DNA of 64,000 bases from Streptomyces sp. NBC_01445 (GTDB taxonomy: Bacteria; Actinomycetota; Actinomycetes; Streptomycetales; Streptomycetaceae), in the NCBI RefSeq assembly GCF_035918235.1, contig NZ_CP109485.1, positions 4,898,001 through 4,962,000 of the forward strand, read 5' to 3'. The position numbers were made by a program, and so were the translations under genes. Of this stretch, positions 1 through 9,483 are shown piece after piece. A model generated the notes under the pieces. It was not told where the DNA came from. It did not search any database and saw only the letters and a program-made list of their open reading frames with translations. Positions within the stretch are counted from its first letter, which is position 1. Every line of letters starts with the position of its first letter.

Positions 1-173
1 AGACCGGTGATCTGACCTCGGGGCACGGCGAAGTTAAGGGCGTGCAGGACGGGGCGGGGGCCTCGGACGACGGTGAGGCCGGCGGCGTATACGGCGGCCG
101 CCGGGGGTTCCGGCGAAGCGGCGGAAGAGGGGGAGGGGTCCGGGGAGGATGACCCCTCGGGAATATTCATCAT
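1..173 (-). CDS. ABC transporter ATP-binding protein, N-terminal fragment (runs off the window)
   Basis: About 57 codons are visible. The start is the first of two adjacent ATG codons, with a GGAGG 12 bases upstream. After a Ser/Pro/Ala-rich leader of about 28 residues, the protein enters a typical ABC ATPase first strand (AAGLTVVRGPRPVLHALNF), ending near the usual V..G.I.GL approach to the Walker A loop, which lies outside the window. The start codon sits inside a perfect 26-bp palindrome that probably controls the gene. The transported substrate cannot be inferred. Confidence 0.8.
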   Translation of the reverse strand, partial: MMNIPEGSSSPDPSPSSAASPEPPAAAVYAAGLTVVRGPRPVLHALNFAVPRGQITG

Positions 174-186
174 GTGATGAATATTC
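161..186. promoter_or_regulatory. 26-bp perfect palindrome over the ABC gene start, probable operator
   Basis: Two 12-base arms, GAATATTCATCA and its exact reverse complement, are separated by TG. The element is AT-rich in a GC-rich region and covers the start codon and the space up to the RBS of the minus-strand ABC ATPase gene. A perfect inverted repeat placed here is typical of a GntR-, PadR- or TetR-type operator. No candidate regulator lies next to it on the visible side, so it would be encoded left of the window or elsewhere. Confidence 0.75.
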
Positions 187-433
187 CTCCGGTGAGGCCG
201 GACCGTCAAGCGTCTCGGGGGCGCAATGGCGGCGCCGGCGCTCGCGGGGTCGACCGGAAGCGGGACGTCCGCGGGCGGGTGACTCCGCGCTCCAGGGGAC
301 ATCAGGACGTAACGGAAGTTCGGCCCGTCCTCAACTCCCTTACGTGACAATGGATTTCGGTGCCGGGGTCTCCCCCACTGCCGGCGCCCACGCATCTCCC
401 CCGGAGGTGCGCTTCAGATGCGTCCCGTTCGTC

Positions 434-1457
434 ATGCACGTCATGTCCGTCAGGTGCCTGGTTCCCGATCCCTCGCCCGCCCTTCCCTCCCCCGTGCCGA
501 TCTGGGCGCTGCCCGGCAGCAGCCTGCAGGTCAGCGGGCCGGCGGCCGAGCTGACCGTCCTCGTTCACGAGGCCGTGCACACCCATGGCCCTGCCGCGCT
601 CGGCGTCCTGGTGGCCGCCGCCGGGCTCCTGCAGATCGGGCTGGGGGTGCTGCGGCTCGGGCGGTGGTTCCGGGCGGTGTCCGTCACCGTTGTGCAGCGG
701 ATGCTCGCGGGGATCGGCCTCGTACTCGTCGCAGGTCAGGTGTACGCGAAGGGGGACGCCGCGTCCGTGCCCGCGAGCGGGGTGGGCAAGGTGCTCGGGC
801 TCGCGGCGCTGCCCGGTGCGTCGGATCCCGTCGCACTCGCGGTCGGCGTCGGGACCGTCCTCGTACTGGTGCTGTGGCCCCGCTGGCGGCGGGCGGCGCG
901 GCTGCTGCCCGCGCCGCTGGCCGCGATCAGGCCGGCAGCCGTGGTGACCGGGGCGTTCGGGTTACCGGTCCGACGCGTGGAGGTGCGCGGGCTGTTCGAC
1001 GCGGTGCAGCTGCCCTCGCCGGCGAGTGCGGGGCTCCTGGTGCACGCGGGCTGCAAGCCGGTCCCGGTACGGGAGTTGCTGCCGGTACGGGAGATGGTGC
1101 CGGTGTGGCGTGAGCATCAGGGTGAGGCGGTGGTGCTCGCGGTGACGGCGTTCGCGATCGTCGCCACGAATCTCTTCGAAGGGGTGCTGGTGGGGCTCGC
1201 GCCCGCCGTCGCGAAGACGGCGTGGGACATCAGCCGCGTACAAGTCCGGACCGAGGACCGGGGCGGCCGGGCTGGTCGTACGGGTGGCCGGCAACGCCGC
1301 GTTTCTGCGGTTGCCGAAGCTGCTCGACGCGCTGGAGGCCTTGCCTGCCGACCGGGACGTGCGGCTGGAGCTGGACGGGCTGAGGCATCTCGATCACGCG
1401 CGCGCCACGGCGCTGGAGGGGTCGGTGGCGGGGCGGGTGCGGACGACGGTGTCGTGA
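434..1457 (+). pseudogene. SulP-family anion transporter, truncated and frameshifted remnant
   Basis: From about position 500 the frame reads like the middle of a SulP permease: LPGSSLQVSGPAAELTVLV, then LVAAAGLLQIGLGVLRLGRW and VQRMLAGIGLVLVAGQVYA. It continues to a hydrophobic segment with NLFEGVLVGL near 1170. The first one or two membrane helices expected before this point are missing. Near 1250-1275 the frame breaks: the C-terminal STAS-like piece (LVVRVAGNAAFLRLPKLLDA, then LELDGLRHLDHA) continues in another frame to a stop at 1455-1457. Both lesions argue for an inactive gene. The 434 start is only the nearest in-frame ATG. Confidence 0.75.
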
Positions 1458-1493
1458 GGTTGTGGGTGCGGCCGACCTCGTAGCGGCTGTGGG

Positions 1494-2267
1494 TCAGGTG
1501 CGGATGGCCACCAGGAGTTCGACCACGTAGGTCTCCTCCACCGTGCCGTCCGGGAAAAGCTCGCCGACCCGGGCGCGCTCCTCGGTGAGGAAGGCCTGCG
1601 CGTCGCCCTCTTCGAGGACAAGGAACGCCGAGTGGCTGCCGATGTTGGCGAGGTGCGTGTCCAGCGGGACATGCCGGCTCCACCGCACGTGGCGCAGCGT
1701 GACCTCGCCGCGTCCCGGCAGGGCCGTAAGACCGGACAGTTCGGTGGCGCGGGCCTCGTCGGGCCGCTGCCTGGCGCCCGTCTCCACACCCACGTGGCGC
1801 GCGATGCGCTCGTGCTGCGCGGCGATCCACGGGACGTCGAGGGCAACGGTGTTCCACCACAGCGCGAGCGCGCCGCCCGGGCGCAGGACCCGCATCGCCT
1901 CGGGGGCCGAGCGGGCCGGCTCGGTCCAGTGCCACGACTGGGCGTAGGTGAGGAGGTCGAGGGAGGCGTCAACGAGCGGGAGGGCGTTGCCGTCGCCCCG
2001 CACGATCGGCACGGCGGGCAGGGTCTGGCGGAACTCGAGCGCCATGCCCTCGCCCGGTTCGACGGCGACCACGCGTGCGCCGCGCGCGTGCAGGAGGGCG
2101 GTCGAGATGCCGGTGCCCGCGCCTACGTCGGCCACGCGGGCGCCGGCGAGGGGCCGTCCGGCCGCTTCCTCGACGGCCTCTAGGAGGGCGGGCGGGTAGG
2201 ACGGGCGGTTCGCGGCGTACTGGGCGGCGGCGATGTTGAACGAGTCAGCGCGCGAGACAGTGGTCAT
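1494..2267 (-). CDS. Class I SAM-dependent methyltransferase
   Basis: The 257-residue protein has the class I methyltransferase fold. The SAM-binding glycine loop is VADVGAGTGIS at about residues 45-55, the acidic end of strand 2 is VVAVEPGEGM at about 66-75, and a strand-4 region reads LDLLTYAQSWHW at about 103-114, typical of UbiE-like or ubiquinone/menaquinone-type small-molecule methyltransferases. The start (MTTVSRADSF) places the conserved N-terminal helix correctly; an open frame extends further upstream but lacks homology. The substrate is unknown and the gene stands alone. Confidence 0.85.
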   Translation of the reverse strand: MTTVSRADSFNIAAAQYAANRPSYPPALLEAVEEAAGRPLAGARVADVGAGTGISTALLHARGARVVAVEPGEGMALEFRQTLPAVPIVRGDGNALPLVDASLDLLTYAQSWHWTEPARSAPEAMRVLRPGGALALWWNTVALDVPWIAAQHERIARHVGVETGARQRPDEARATELSGLTALPGRGEVTLRHVRWSRHVPLDTHLANIGSHSAFLVLEEGDAQAFLTEERARVGELFPDGTVEETYVVELLVAIRT

Positions 2268-2377
2268 GCCGCCATCCTGTCCTGCGCGGGGGACTCTCGT
2301 CAGTACGTGGTGTGCGGCTCGGGCGGTGCCTCGTCGCCCGTACGCGCGGGGGGCTTTGTTTGCGCCCGGGGAGTGTG

Positions 2378-2905
2378 TCAGCCCTTGCGCTTCTTCTTCG
2401 ACGGGTTGCCGGTGCGGCGGGTGCTGCGGCGTTCGTACTGTTCGCGGGCGGTCGCGTACTCCTGCCTGCGGAGTTTCTCGCCCGGGGCCTCGGAGAAGCA
2501 GCGCAGGCAGTACGCGAGCAGTACGCCGACGAAGCCGATCGACATGAAGCCGCGCAGGGACGCCTGCGCCTCGGGGTCCGGGCGCTTGGAGAAGCCGTCC
2601 CACGTGCGGCGGAAGGCGAGGGCGCTGCAGATCGCGAACATCAGGACGACGAGTACGTTCACGAAGGAGCCGACGTCGGCGATGGCCAGGCCCTCGTACG
2701 CGAAGCGCAGCACGAAACAGCCGGCCGCCGCGCCGACGAGCGCGCCCGCGGCGACCGCTGCGCGGCGCCAGGTGTAGCCACCGTCGTGCTCGACCCAGGT
2801 CCTGCCGAAGAAACGGATCTCCTCGGGCTGGGGGCCTGCGGGGATGCCGCCGTCTGCTTCCGGGGTCTCGGGGGCGGGGCTGAGGGTGCCGGATTCGTCG
2901 CTCAC
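2378..2905 (-). CDS. Conserved membrane protein of unknown function
   Basis: The 175-residue protein starts with an acidic Pro-rich cytoplasmic segment, then three hydrophobic stretches at about residues 48-70, 75-97 and 115-135. It ends in a strongly basic tail (GNPSKKKRKG). No enzymatic motif is visible. The layout resembles small conserved Streptomyces membrane proteins of unknown role. It lies about 110 bases upstream of the methyltransferase on the same strand, but no functional link is evident. Confidence 0.7.
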   Translation of the reverse strand: MSDESGTLSPAPETPEADGGIPAGPQPEEIRFFGRTWVEHDGGYTWRRAAVAAGALVGAAAGCFVLRFAYEGLAIADVGSFVNVLVVLMFAICSALAFRRTWDGFSKRPDPEAQASLRGFMSIGFVGVLLAYCLRCFSEAPGEKLRRQEYATAREQYERRSTRRTGNPSKKKRKG

Positions 2906-2920
2906 AGGTCGATTATGGCG

Positions 2921-3020
2921 GGCTCCGGCGGCGGCTTGGGGTCCGGAGGTCGGGCTTGGGGTCCGGAGGTCAGGCTTGAGGGCCGGAGGTCAGGCTTGAG
3001 GGCCGGAGGTCAGGCTTGGG
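2921..3020. repeat. 20-bp tandem repeat, four units plus one degenerate
   Basis: Four consecutive 20-base units begin at 2941, 2961, 2981 and 3001, with consensus GtCCGGAGGTCaGGCTTGgG and one to three differences between units. A fifth, weaker copy fills 2921-2940. They lie between two divergently oriented genes. Each unit contains a GGAGGT core like a ribosome-binding site, but no start codon follows at suitable spacing. Confidence 0.85.
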
Positions 3021-3083
3021 TGGGGCTTGGGTGGTGCCAGGCGGGTCCGGTGGATTGTCAGACCCCTCCCCTACATTGCCCGT

Positions 3084-3791
3084 ATGACGAATTACGTACT
3101 GGTCGCAGGGGCGTGGCTCGGGGCGTGGGCGTGGGACGACGTGGTGCCGGACCTGCGTGCGGCGGGGCACGGCGCGCACGCCGTGACGCTCACCGGGGTC
3201 GCCGACAAGCTGGGTCTTCCGGCGGGGCAGAAGACCCATGTCCAGGACATCGTCGACGAGGTGGAGCGCCTCGGACTCCGCGATGTCGTGCTGGTCGGGC
3301 ACAGCTACTCGGGCATCCCGGTCGGTCAGGCCGCCGAGCGGATCGGTGACCGGCTGAGGCGCGTGGTGTTCGTCGACTCGAGTGTTCCGGCGGACGGGGA
3401 GTCCTTCGTGTCCGCGTGGTGGCAGGGGCCGGCGGCGCTGGAGGCCGTACTCGCCGCGAACGACGGTGACTGGCCGCCGCTGACTGCGCCCGAGTGCGAG
3501 GGGCAGGGGCTCGACGATGCCCAGATCGCGCGGTTCGTGAGCGGGGCCACGCCGCACCCGGGGGCGTCCCTGTCGGAGCCGGCCGTGCTGTCCCGCCCGC
3601 TGGGCGAGCTGCCGGCGACGTACATCAAGTGCCTGCTCGACGGGCCGGAGCCGAGTGATGACGTGGCCGAGCTCCTGCGCGGCGAGAGCTGGCGGCTGCG
3701 GGAGATGGACACGGGGCACTGGCCGATGTTCTCCCGGCCGCGGGAGCTGGCGCGGATTCTGCTTGAGGAGGCCGGGGGCGAGCAGCGGTAG
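3084..3791 (+). CDS. Alpha/beta-fold hydrolase (EstA/hydroxynitrile lyase-like)
   Basis: This 235-residue protein shows the compact alpha/beta hydrolase pattern of plant-esterase or hydroxynitrile lyase-like enzymes. The oxyanion-side motif VAGAWLGAWAW is at about residues 7-17, the nucleophile elbow GHSYSG puts Ser74 at the active site, and His212 in DTGHWPMF is the catalytic base. The acid is probably Asp187. The ATG at 3084 starts directly on the first strand (MTNYVLVAGAW). The natural ester substrate is unknown. Confidence 0.85.
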   Translation: MTNYVLVAGAWLGAWAWDDVVPDLRAAGHGAHAVTLTGVADKLGLPAGQKTHVQDIVDEVERLGLRDVVLVGHSYSGIPVGQAAERIGDRLRRVVFVDSSVPADGESFVSAWWQGPAALEAVLAANDGDWPPLTAPECEGQGLDDAQIARFVSGATPHPGASLSEPAVLSRPLGELPATYIKCLLDGPEPSDDVAELLRGESWRLREMDTGHWPMFSRPRELARILLEEAGGEQR

Positions 3792-3838
3792 CCAGGCCGG
3801 TTGAGGGGCGGGAGCCAGAGGCCCCCGCCCGCCGTCCG

Positions 3839-4177
3839 CTACGCGCAGCGCGGGGCCACGTAACCGTCGTTGCCTGTCTTCACATACGCGTCCGACACGT
3901 ACTGACCATTGGCGATGTTGTCCCAGAGGTTCGTCGTGCCGTATGTGCCGCTGATGCTCTCGCCCGGCTTCTGGCAGTTGATCGGCACGCGGGCGTCGAG
4001 CGGCAGGACCTTGACCAGCTGGTAGTGGGTGCCGGGGCCGCTGCGTACCTTCAGGCGGACTCCGGGGGCGACCGGGTAGCGGATGGCGAGCGCGTCGGCG
4101 TTCAGCTGCTCCGCAGTGCCCCCTGCCTCATCCGCCGCGATGCCCTCAACCGTTCCCGCGCCGTCCTCAACAGCCAT
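3839..4177 (-). CDS. Small SH3-type domain protein
   Basis: The 112-residue protein resembles Streptomyces bacterial-SH3 proteins. An acidic N-terminus is followed by VRLKVRSGPGTHYQLVKVLP at about residues 40-60, the usual SH3b signature, and a Trp-containing end with two cysteines (INCQKPGE and APRCA) that could form a disulfide if exported. No signal peptide is visible in the frame. It is divergent from the kinase gene at 4336. Role unknown. Confidence 0.7.
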   Translation of the reverse strand: MAVEDGAGTVEGIAADEAGGTAEQLNADALAIRYPVAPGVRLKVRSGPGTHYQLVKVLPLDARVPINCQKPGESISGTYGTTNLWDNIANGQYVSDAYVKTGNDGYVAPRCA

Positions 4178-4335
4178 GTCGGTCTCCCCCGTTGATCACT
4201 CTGACGTCTCTGACATCTCTGAACACGCGTACGTGCCGCGCGACCCGCGCAGGCTAGCAAGCCCCTCCGACATCGCACGCACCATCGACTAGGCTCCGTG
4301 CGTCGCGCTTGCGGACACAGACACGGGGGTGGGCG

Positions 4336-6648
4336 ATGCCGCCGCTGCGCAGCACCGGGCCGGGCCGGGAAGCGGAACATCCTGAGTACGCCGGGCAGTA
4401 CCGTCTTGAGTCATGCCTCGGCGCGGGCGGCATGGGTGTGGTGCACCTGGCGACGTCCGCTTCGGGGCTGCGTCTCGCCATCAAGGTCGTACATGCCGAG
4501 TACGCGGCGGATCCCGAGTTCAGGGCCCGTTTCCGGCAAGAGGTAAACGCCGCGCGAAGGGTCAGCGGCGCCTTCACCGCGCCGGTGGTCGACGCCGATC
4601 CGAATGCCGAACTGCCGTGGATGGCCACGCTGTTCATCCCCGGCGACACGCTCGCCGAGCGGGTGAAGCGGAACGGCGCGCTGGCGTCCGACGACGTCCG
4701 CAGGCTGGGTGCGGGGCTCGCCGAGGCGCTGCGCGACATCCATCGTGTCGGCGTCGTGCACCGCGATCTCAAGCCGAGCAACGTCCTCCTCGCCGCCGAC
4801 GGCCCGAAAGTCATCGACTTCGGCATCTCCCGCCCGACGGACAGCGATCTGCGTACCGAGACGGGCAAGTTGATCGGCTCGCCGCCGTTCATGGCGCCCG
4901 AGCAGTTCCAGCGGCCCCGTGAAGTGGGACCCGCCGCGGATGTCTTCGCCATGGGCGCCGTGCTGGCCCACGCGGCGACGGGGCGCGGGCCCTTCGACTC
5001 GAACAGCCCGTACATCGTCGCCTACCAAGTCGTCCACAACGAGCCGGACTTGGCCGGGGCGCCCGAGGACCTCGCGCCGCTGATCAGGCGTTGCCTCGCG
5101 AAGGAACCCGGGGAGCGGCCCCTGCCCGCCGAGATCATGGAGGCGCTGCGGCAGCCTTCCCCGGCCGGGACGGGAACCGGGACCGGCGCTGGGACAGCGG
5201 GTTCTGGGGCCGGCGCGTTCATACCGGCCCAGCGGCGCCCGAGCGGGCAGCGGTACCCGGACAGGCAGTCGGACGCGGACGGCGGACGCGAGGAGAGCAC
5301 CCGGTGGACCCGGCGCATCCGCCGCCAGGACGGGCCCGCGCCCGCATCCACACCCGCCGGCCAGGACTCCCCCGCGTCCCGGGCGGACCAGCCCACCCAC
5401 CCGCGGCCGGGCGAAAGAGCCACGCCGAAGTCACCGCGGCACCGTCGCCGCTGGGCACTGACGGCAGGAGCCGTACTCGCGCTGGCAGCGGCCGGCGCAG
5501 GCATCGCGCTGTACACGGCGGAGGGCGGTGGCGGGACCGGATCCGGCGGGACGGCCGTGCGGCAAGCCGGATCCTTCAAGCCCTGGCACAAGAACCTCGG
5601 TGGAGCGAGCGCCACCGCCCCGGCGTGCGCCTCCGGGCCGGGCGCCCTCTACTGCGTCAGCGGCGGCGGCAGAACAACGCGGCTCGACCCGCTGAACGGC
5701 CACGTCGTGTGGGCCTCGGCCGCGCCCCGCGAGCGGCACCCCTCCGGCACGACCGCGCAGCGGTCCGCTCCGGCGGCGCCCACGCTGTCCGGAGGACTGC
5801 TGCACCTGGTCGACGACGGCCGGATCAGGGCACTGGATCCCCGTACGGGCGAGGAGCGTTGGGACGTCGACGCGTCCGCGTACGAGGCCGTGGAGCACGG
5901 CGTGGACACGACGCTGCTGATCGGATCGGGCGGTACCGTGCGCGCCCTGAACAGCGCGACCGGCGAGCCGCGGTGGACGAAGCGCGTCGGCGGCCTCGGC
6001 ACCCAGTGGATCGCTGGACCGCGCGGCGACGGCGACTTCTTCGCCGTAACGGCGTCCGCCGACGGAGGCACCACGTCGGTCAGCGCGATCGGCGCCCACG
6101 GGGGCGCCGTGCTGTGGACCGTCCGGGCCGCGGGCAGCCTCAGCCCCTTCGGCGCATCGGACGAAGCCGTGTACCTGCTGTCCACCGACACGGACCTCCT
6201 GGTGGACGCCGTCGTACGGCTCGACACCGGCGACCGGACCGCACACCGCTTCCCCCTGACGACGCCCGCGGACCAGGCCGAGGCCACGGAGAGCGGCGGC
6301 ATCGCCTACGTATACGGAGCCGGCGGCTCACTCGTCGCCGTCGACACCACGGCGACGAGGCCGCAGGACGCGGTCAGCTGGCGCCTGGAGACCTCGGTCA
6401 GCCGCCCCTCGCGGCCCGTCGTGTCGGACCGGTCGCTCTACCTCACCGCACCCGACGGCCGCCTCCTCGCCACCGACGCCCGTACCGGCAAGCCCCTGGG
6501 CCAGACGCGCCCCCGACTCGGGAGTGAACCCGGGCGGGTGGCCGGGGAGTTGCCCGCGCCCGTCGTGGGTGAGGCAGGGCGCGTCTACGGGAGTGCGCCG
6601 GACGGGAGTGTGTTCGGGGTGGACGGGCGGGAGCCCGGGCGCTGGTGA
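4336..6648 (+). CDS. Transmembrane Ser/Thr protein kinase with PQQ-type beta-propeller sensor
   Basis: The 770-residue protein has an N-terminal Hanks-type kinase at about residues 20-285: G-loop LGAGGMGVVHLA, ATP lysine in AIKVV (Lys50), catalytic loop HRDLKPSN (Asp144), DFG at 161-163 and APEQ at 187-190. A Pro/Arg-rich linker leads to one membrane helix at about 374-393. The extracytoplasmic part (about 410-770) repeats strands such as LDPRTGEERWDVDA and LNSATGEPRWTKRV, typical of PQQ/quinoprotein-like propellers. An earlier in-frame TTG at 4309 is less likely than the ATG at 4336. The ligand sensed and the targets are unknown. Confidence 0.9.
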   Translation: MPPLRSTGPGREAEHPEYAGQYRLESCLGAGGMGVVHLATSASGLRLAIKVVHAEYAADPEFRARFRQEVNAARRVSGAFTAPVVDADPNAELPWMATLFIPGDTLAERVKRNGALASDDVRRLGAGLAEALRDIHRVGVVHRDLKPSNVLLAADGPKVIDFGISRPTDSDLRTETGKLIGSPPFMAPEQFQRPREVGPAADVFAMGAVLAHAATGRGPFDSNSPYIVAYQVVHNEPDLAGAPEDLAPLIRRCLAKEPGERPLPAEIMEALRQPSPAGTGTGTGAGTAGSGAGAFIPAQRRPSGQRYPDRQSDADGGREESTRWTRRIRRQDGPAPASTPAGQDSPASRADQPTHPRPGERATPKSPRHRRRWALTAGAVLALAAAGAGIALYTAEGGGGTGSGGTAVRQAGSFKPWHKNLGGASATAPACASGPGALYCVSGGGRTTRLDPLNGHVVWASAAPRERHPSGTTAQRSAPAAPTLSGGLLHLVDDGRIRALDPRTGEERWDVDASAYEAVEHGVDTTLLIGSGGTVRALNSATGEPRWTKRVGGLGTQWIAGPRGDGDFFAVTASADGGTTSVSAIGAHGGAVLWTVRAAGSLSPFGASDEAVYLLSTDTDLLVDAVVRLDTGDRTAHRFPLTTPADQAEATESGGIAYVYGAGGSLVAVDTTATRPQDAVSWRLETSVSRPSRPVVSDRSLYLTAPDGRLLATDARTGKPLGQTRPRLGSEPGRVAGELPAPVVGEAGRVYGSAPDGSVFGVDGREPGRW

Positions 6649-6680
6649 CGTGGGCCGGGGCAGCACTCAGGTCAGGCACG

Positions 6681-6717
6681 GTCGCCGTACAGACGTAAGG
6701 ACAGTCGCCGTACAGAC
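6681..6717. repeat. 14-bp direct repeat
   Basis: The sequence GTCGCCGTACAGAC occurs exactly at 6681-6694 and 6704-6717, nine bases apart, just before the terminator hairpin. It has no visible coding role. Confidence 0.7.
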
Positions 6718-6718
6718 A

Positions 6719-6758
6719 TGAGCCCGCCCGGCAGCGAAATCGCCGCCGGGCGGGCTCA
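6719..6758. terminator. Bidirectional terminator hairpin between the kinase gene and ilvD
   Basis: A perfect 14-bp stem (TGAGCCCGCCCGGC with its complement) encloses a 12-base loop that can form a further GCGA/TCGC stem. It sits between the convergent ends of the kinase gene and ilvD. There is no clear U-tract, which is common for Streptomyces terminators. Confidence 0.75.
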
Positions 6759-6843
6759 CATCAGCGTCGGTATCGGCAGTGGCACTGGCCGATGCGGGCT
6801 CGGACAGAGTCACGCCACCGCCTCATCCGGCGGCAGTCGGTCC

Positions 6844-8697
6844 TCAGCCCAGCTTCGAGACGTCCCGCACCGCGCCCTTGTCCGCGCTCGTGGCCATCGC
6901 GGCGTAGGCGCGCAGCGCCGCCGAGACCTTGCGTTCCCGGGCGACCGGGGCGTAGACGCCGTTCAGGGCCTCGCGGCGGGTGGCCAGCTCCGCGTCGGGG
7001 ACGAGGAGTTCGATCGAGCGGTTCGGGATGTCGATGCGGATGCGGTCGCCGTCCTGGACGAGGGCGATCGTGCCGCCGGACGCCGCCTCGGGCGAGGCGT
7101 GGCCGATGGACAGGCCCGACGTGCCGCCGGAGAAGCGGCCGTCCGTGATCAGGGCGCAGGTCTTGCCGAGGCCGCGGCCCTTGAGGAACGACGTCGGGTA
7201 GAGCATCTCCTGCATGCCGGGACCGCCCTTGGGGCCCTCGTAGCGGATGACCACGACGTCGCCGTGCGTGATCTCCTTCTTGAGGATCTTGTCGACGGCG
7301 TCCTCCTGCGATTCGCAGACGACCGCCGGACCCTCGAAGGTCCAGATCGACTCGTCGACGCCCGCCGTCTTCACGACGCAGCCGTCGACCGCCAGGTTGC
7401 CCTTGAGGACCGCCAGGCCGCCGTCCTTCGAGTACGCGTGCTCGGCGGACCGGATGCAGCCGTTCTCGGCGTCCACGTCGAGCGCCTCCCAGCGCTCCGA
7501 CTGGGAGAACGCCTCCGCCGAGCGGACGCAGCCGGGGGCCGCGTGCCACATCTCGACGGCCTCCGCGGACGGGGAGCCCCCGCGCACGTCCCACGTCTTC
7601 AGCCAGTCGGACAGCGACGGGCTGTGGACGGAGTGGACGTCCTCGTTCAGGAGGCCGGCCCGGTACAGCTCGCCGAGGAGGGCGGGGATGCCGCCGGCGC
7701 GGTGCACGTCCTCCATGTAGTACGTGCGGTCCTTCGCCACGTTCGGCGCGACCTTGGCGAGGCACGGCACACGGCGCGAGACGTCGTTGATCTCGTCCAG
7801 ACCGAAGGCGACGCCCGCCTCCTGCGCGGCGGCCAGCAGGTGCAGGATCGTGTTGGTGGAGCCGCCCATGGCGATGTCGAGGGCCATGGCGTTCTGGAAG
7901 GCCGCGAAGGTGGCGACGTTACGCGGCAGGACCGACTCGTCGTCCTCCTCGTAGTAGCGGCGCGTGATGTCCATGACGGTGCGGGCCGCGTTCTCGTACA
8001 GCGCCTTGCGGGCCGTGTGCGTCGCGAGGACCGAGCCGTTGCCGGGCAGGGAGAGGCCGATGACCTCCGTCAGGCAGTTCATGGAGTTGGCCGTGAACAT
8101 GCCGGAACAGGAACCGCAGGTCGGACAGGCGTTCTCCTCGATACGGAGGATGTCCTCGTCCGAGATCTTGTCGTTCACGGCGTCGGAGATCGCGTCGACC
8201 AGGTCGAGCGTGCGGACGGTGCCGTCGACCAGGGTGGCGCGGCCGGACTCCATCGGGCCGCCGGAGACGAAGACCGTCGGGATGTTCAGGCGCAGGGCCG
8301 CCATCAGCATGCCGGGCGTGATCTTGTCGCAGTTCGAGATGCAGATCAGGGCGTCGGCGCAGTGCGCCTCGACCATGTACTCGACGCTGTCCGCGATCAG
8401 GTCGCGGGAGGGCAGCGAGTAGAGCATGCCGCCGTGGCCCATCGCGATGCCGTCGTCGACGGCGATCGTGTTGAACTCGCGTGCGATGCCGCCCGCCGCC
8501 GTGATCGCGTCGGAGACGATGCGGCCGACCGGCTGCAGGTGGGTGTGGCCGGGCACGAACTCGGTGAACGAGTTGGCCACGGCGATGATCGGCTTCCGGC
8601 CGATGTCCGCACCGGGTACCCCGGAGGCGCGCATAAGGGCGCGCGCGCCCGCCATGTTGCGTCCATGGGTGACTGTGCGGGACCTCAGCTCGGGCAT
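6844..8697 (-). CDS. ilvD: Dihydroxy-acid dehydratase
   Basis: IlvD dehydrates 2,3-dihydroxy acids to 2-oxo acids in valine, leucine and isoleucine synthesis. The 617-residue protein is of family length. It carries the iron-sulfur ligands expected for IlvD/Edd enzymes: Cys123 in SNCDKITPG, with the adjacent lysine that is carbamylated in the family, and a [17 protein letters not shown] stretch containing Cys190, Cys193 and Cys196. The ATG at 8697 follows AAGGAG at good spacing; an in-frame TTG 18 bases upstream would include the RBS itself. A GGGCCC/GGGCCC hairpin lies at 8716-8733, just before the RBS. Confidence 0.97.
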   Translation of the reverse strand: MPELRSRTVTHGRNMAGARALMRASGVPGADIGRKPIIAVANSFTEFVPGHTHLQPVGRIVSDAITAAGGIAREFNTIAVDDGIAMGHGGMLYSLPSRDLIADSVEYMVEAHCADALICISNCDKITPGMLMAALRLNIPTVFVSGGPMESGRATLVDGTVRTLDLVDAISDAVNDKISDEDILRIEENACPTCGSCSGMFTANSMNCLTEVIGLSLPGNGSVLATHTARKALYENAARTVMDITRRYYEEDDESVLPRNVATFAAFQNAMALDIAMGGSTNTILHLLAAAQEAGVAFGLDEINDVSRRVPCLAKVAPNVAKDRTYYMEDVHRAGGIPALLGELYRAGLLNEDVHSVHSPSLSDWLKTWDVRGGSPSAEAVEMWHAAPGCVRSAEAFSQSERWEALDVDAENGCIRSAEHAYSKDGGLAVLKGNLAVDGCVVKTAGVDESIWTFEGPAVVCESQEDAVDKILKKEITHGDVVVIRYEGPKGGPGMQEMLYPTSFLKGRGLGKTCALITDGRFSGGTSGLSIGHASPEAASGGTIALVQDGDRIRIDIPNRSIELLVPDAELATRREALNGVYAPVARERKVSAALRAYAAMATSADKGAVRDVSKLG

Positions 8698-8850
8698 CGT
8701 CGCTCGCTCCTTCAAGGGCCCGCATACGGGCCCGTGCGGCAGATAGGGCTGCTATCGAGCGTACGCCGCCGATCCAGGATCCGGACAGAGCGTCCGGAAT
8801 GCGGGACGGGCGTCTCGCTGTATGTCCCGTTCAGCCGGCCGGAGCCCTCG

Positions 8851-9483
8851 TCACTCCCCCGTCAGATGCCCCTGCACCACCGGCGCCACCCGCTCGACGA
8901 TCCGCTCCATGTCGGCCGACGCCAATGGTTCCACCTTGATCACGTACCGCAGCATCGCGACCCCCACGAGCTGCGCCGCCGCCAGCTCCGCCCTGAGCTC
9001 GGCCTCCTCGGACGGCAGGTCGAGCTGCCCGGCGATCTTCCGCAGCAGCTGTACGGCGACCAGGCGCCGGAAGACGGCCGCCGCGGTCTCGTTGTTCACG
9101 GCCGAGCGGACGATCGCGAGGAGCGGGGCACGGGTCGCCGGGTTCTCCCACACGGAGAAGATGAAACGGGTGAGGCGCTCGCCGACGCCGTCCGTCGGGC
9201 CGTCCTCGATGGCGGCCGGCGCGTTCAAAGCGGGGGCGAAGGCGACCTCGATGGACGCCTCGAAGACCTGCTCCTTCGTACCGAAGTAGTGGTGCACCAG
9301 TGCCGCGTCCACGCCCGCCGCCTTGGCGATGCCGCGTACCGACGTCTTCTCGTAACCACGCTCGGAGAACTCCGCGCGGGCCGCCTCCAAGATGCGATCG
9401 CGGGTCGCGGGGCCCGCCGCCTCCGTCTGCGTACGGGAAGGCCGCCCCCTGCGGCGTACGGGAGGGACGTCCGGGTCGGTCAT
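8851..9483 (-). CDS. TetR/AcrR-family regulator
   Basis: The 210-residue protein has a basic leader followed by the TetR DNA-binding domain. The sequence [20 protein letters not shown] leads to the recognition helix region [20 protein letters not shown] at about residues 50-68. The C-terminal ligand domain resembles the TetR_C type common in Streptomyces. Its start overlaps the stop of the upstream isomerase-like gene by four bases (ATGA), so the two are probably co-translated. The effector is unknown. Confidence 0.9.
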   Translation of the reverse strand: MTDPDVPPVRRRGRPSRTQTEAAGPATRDRILEAARAEFSERGYEKTSVRGIAKAAGVDAALVHHYFGTKEQVFEASIEVAFAPALNAPAAIEDGPTDGVGERLTRFIFSVWENPATRAPLLAIVRSAVNNETAAAVFRRLVAVQLLRKIAGQLDLPSEEAELRAELAAAQLVGVAMLRYVIKVEPLASADMERIVERVAPVVQGHLTGE

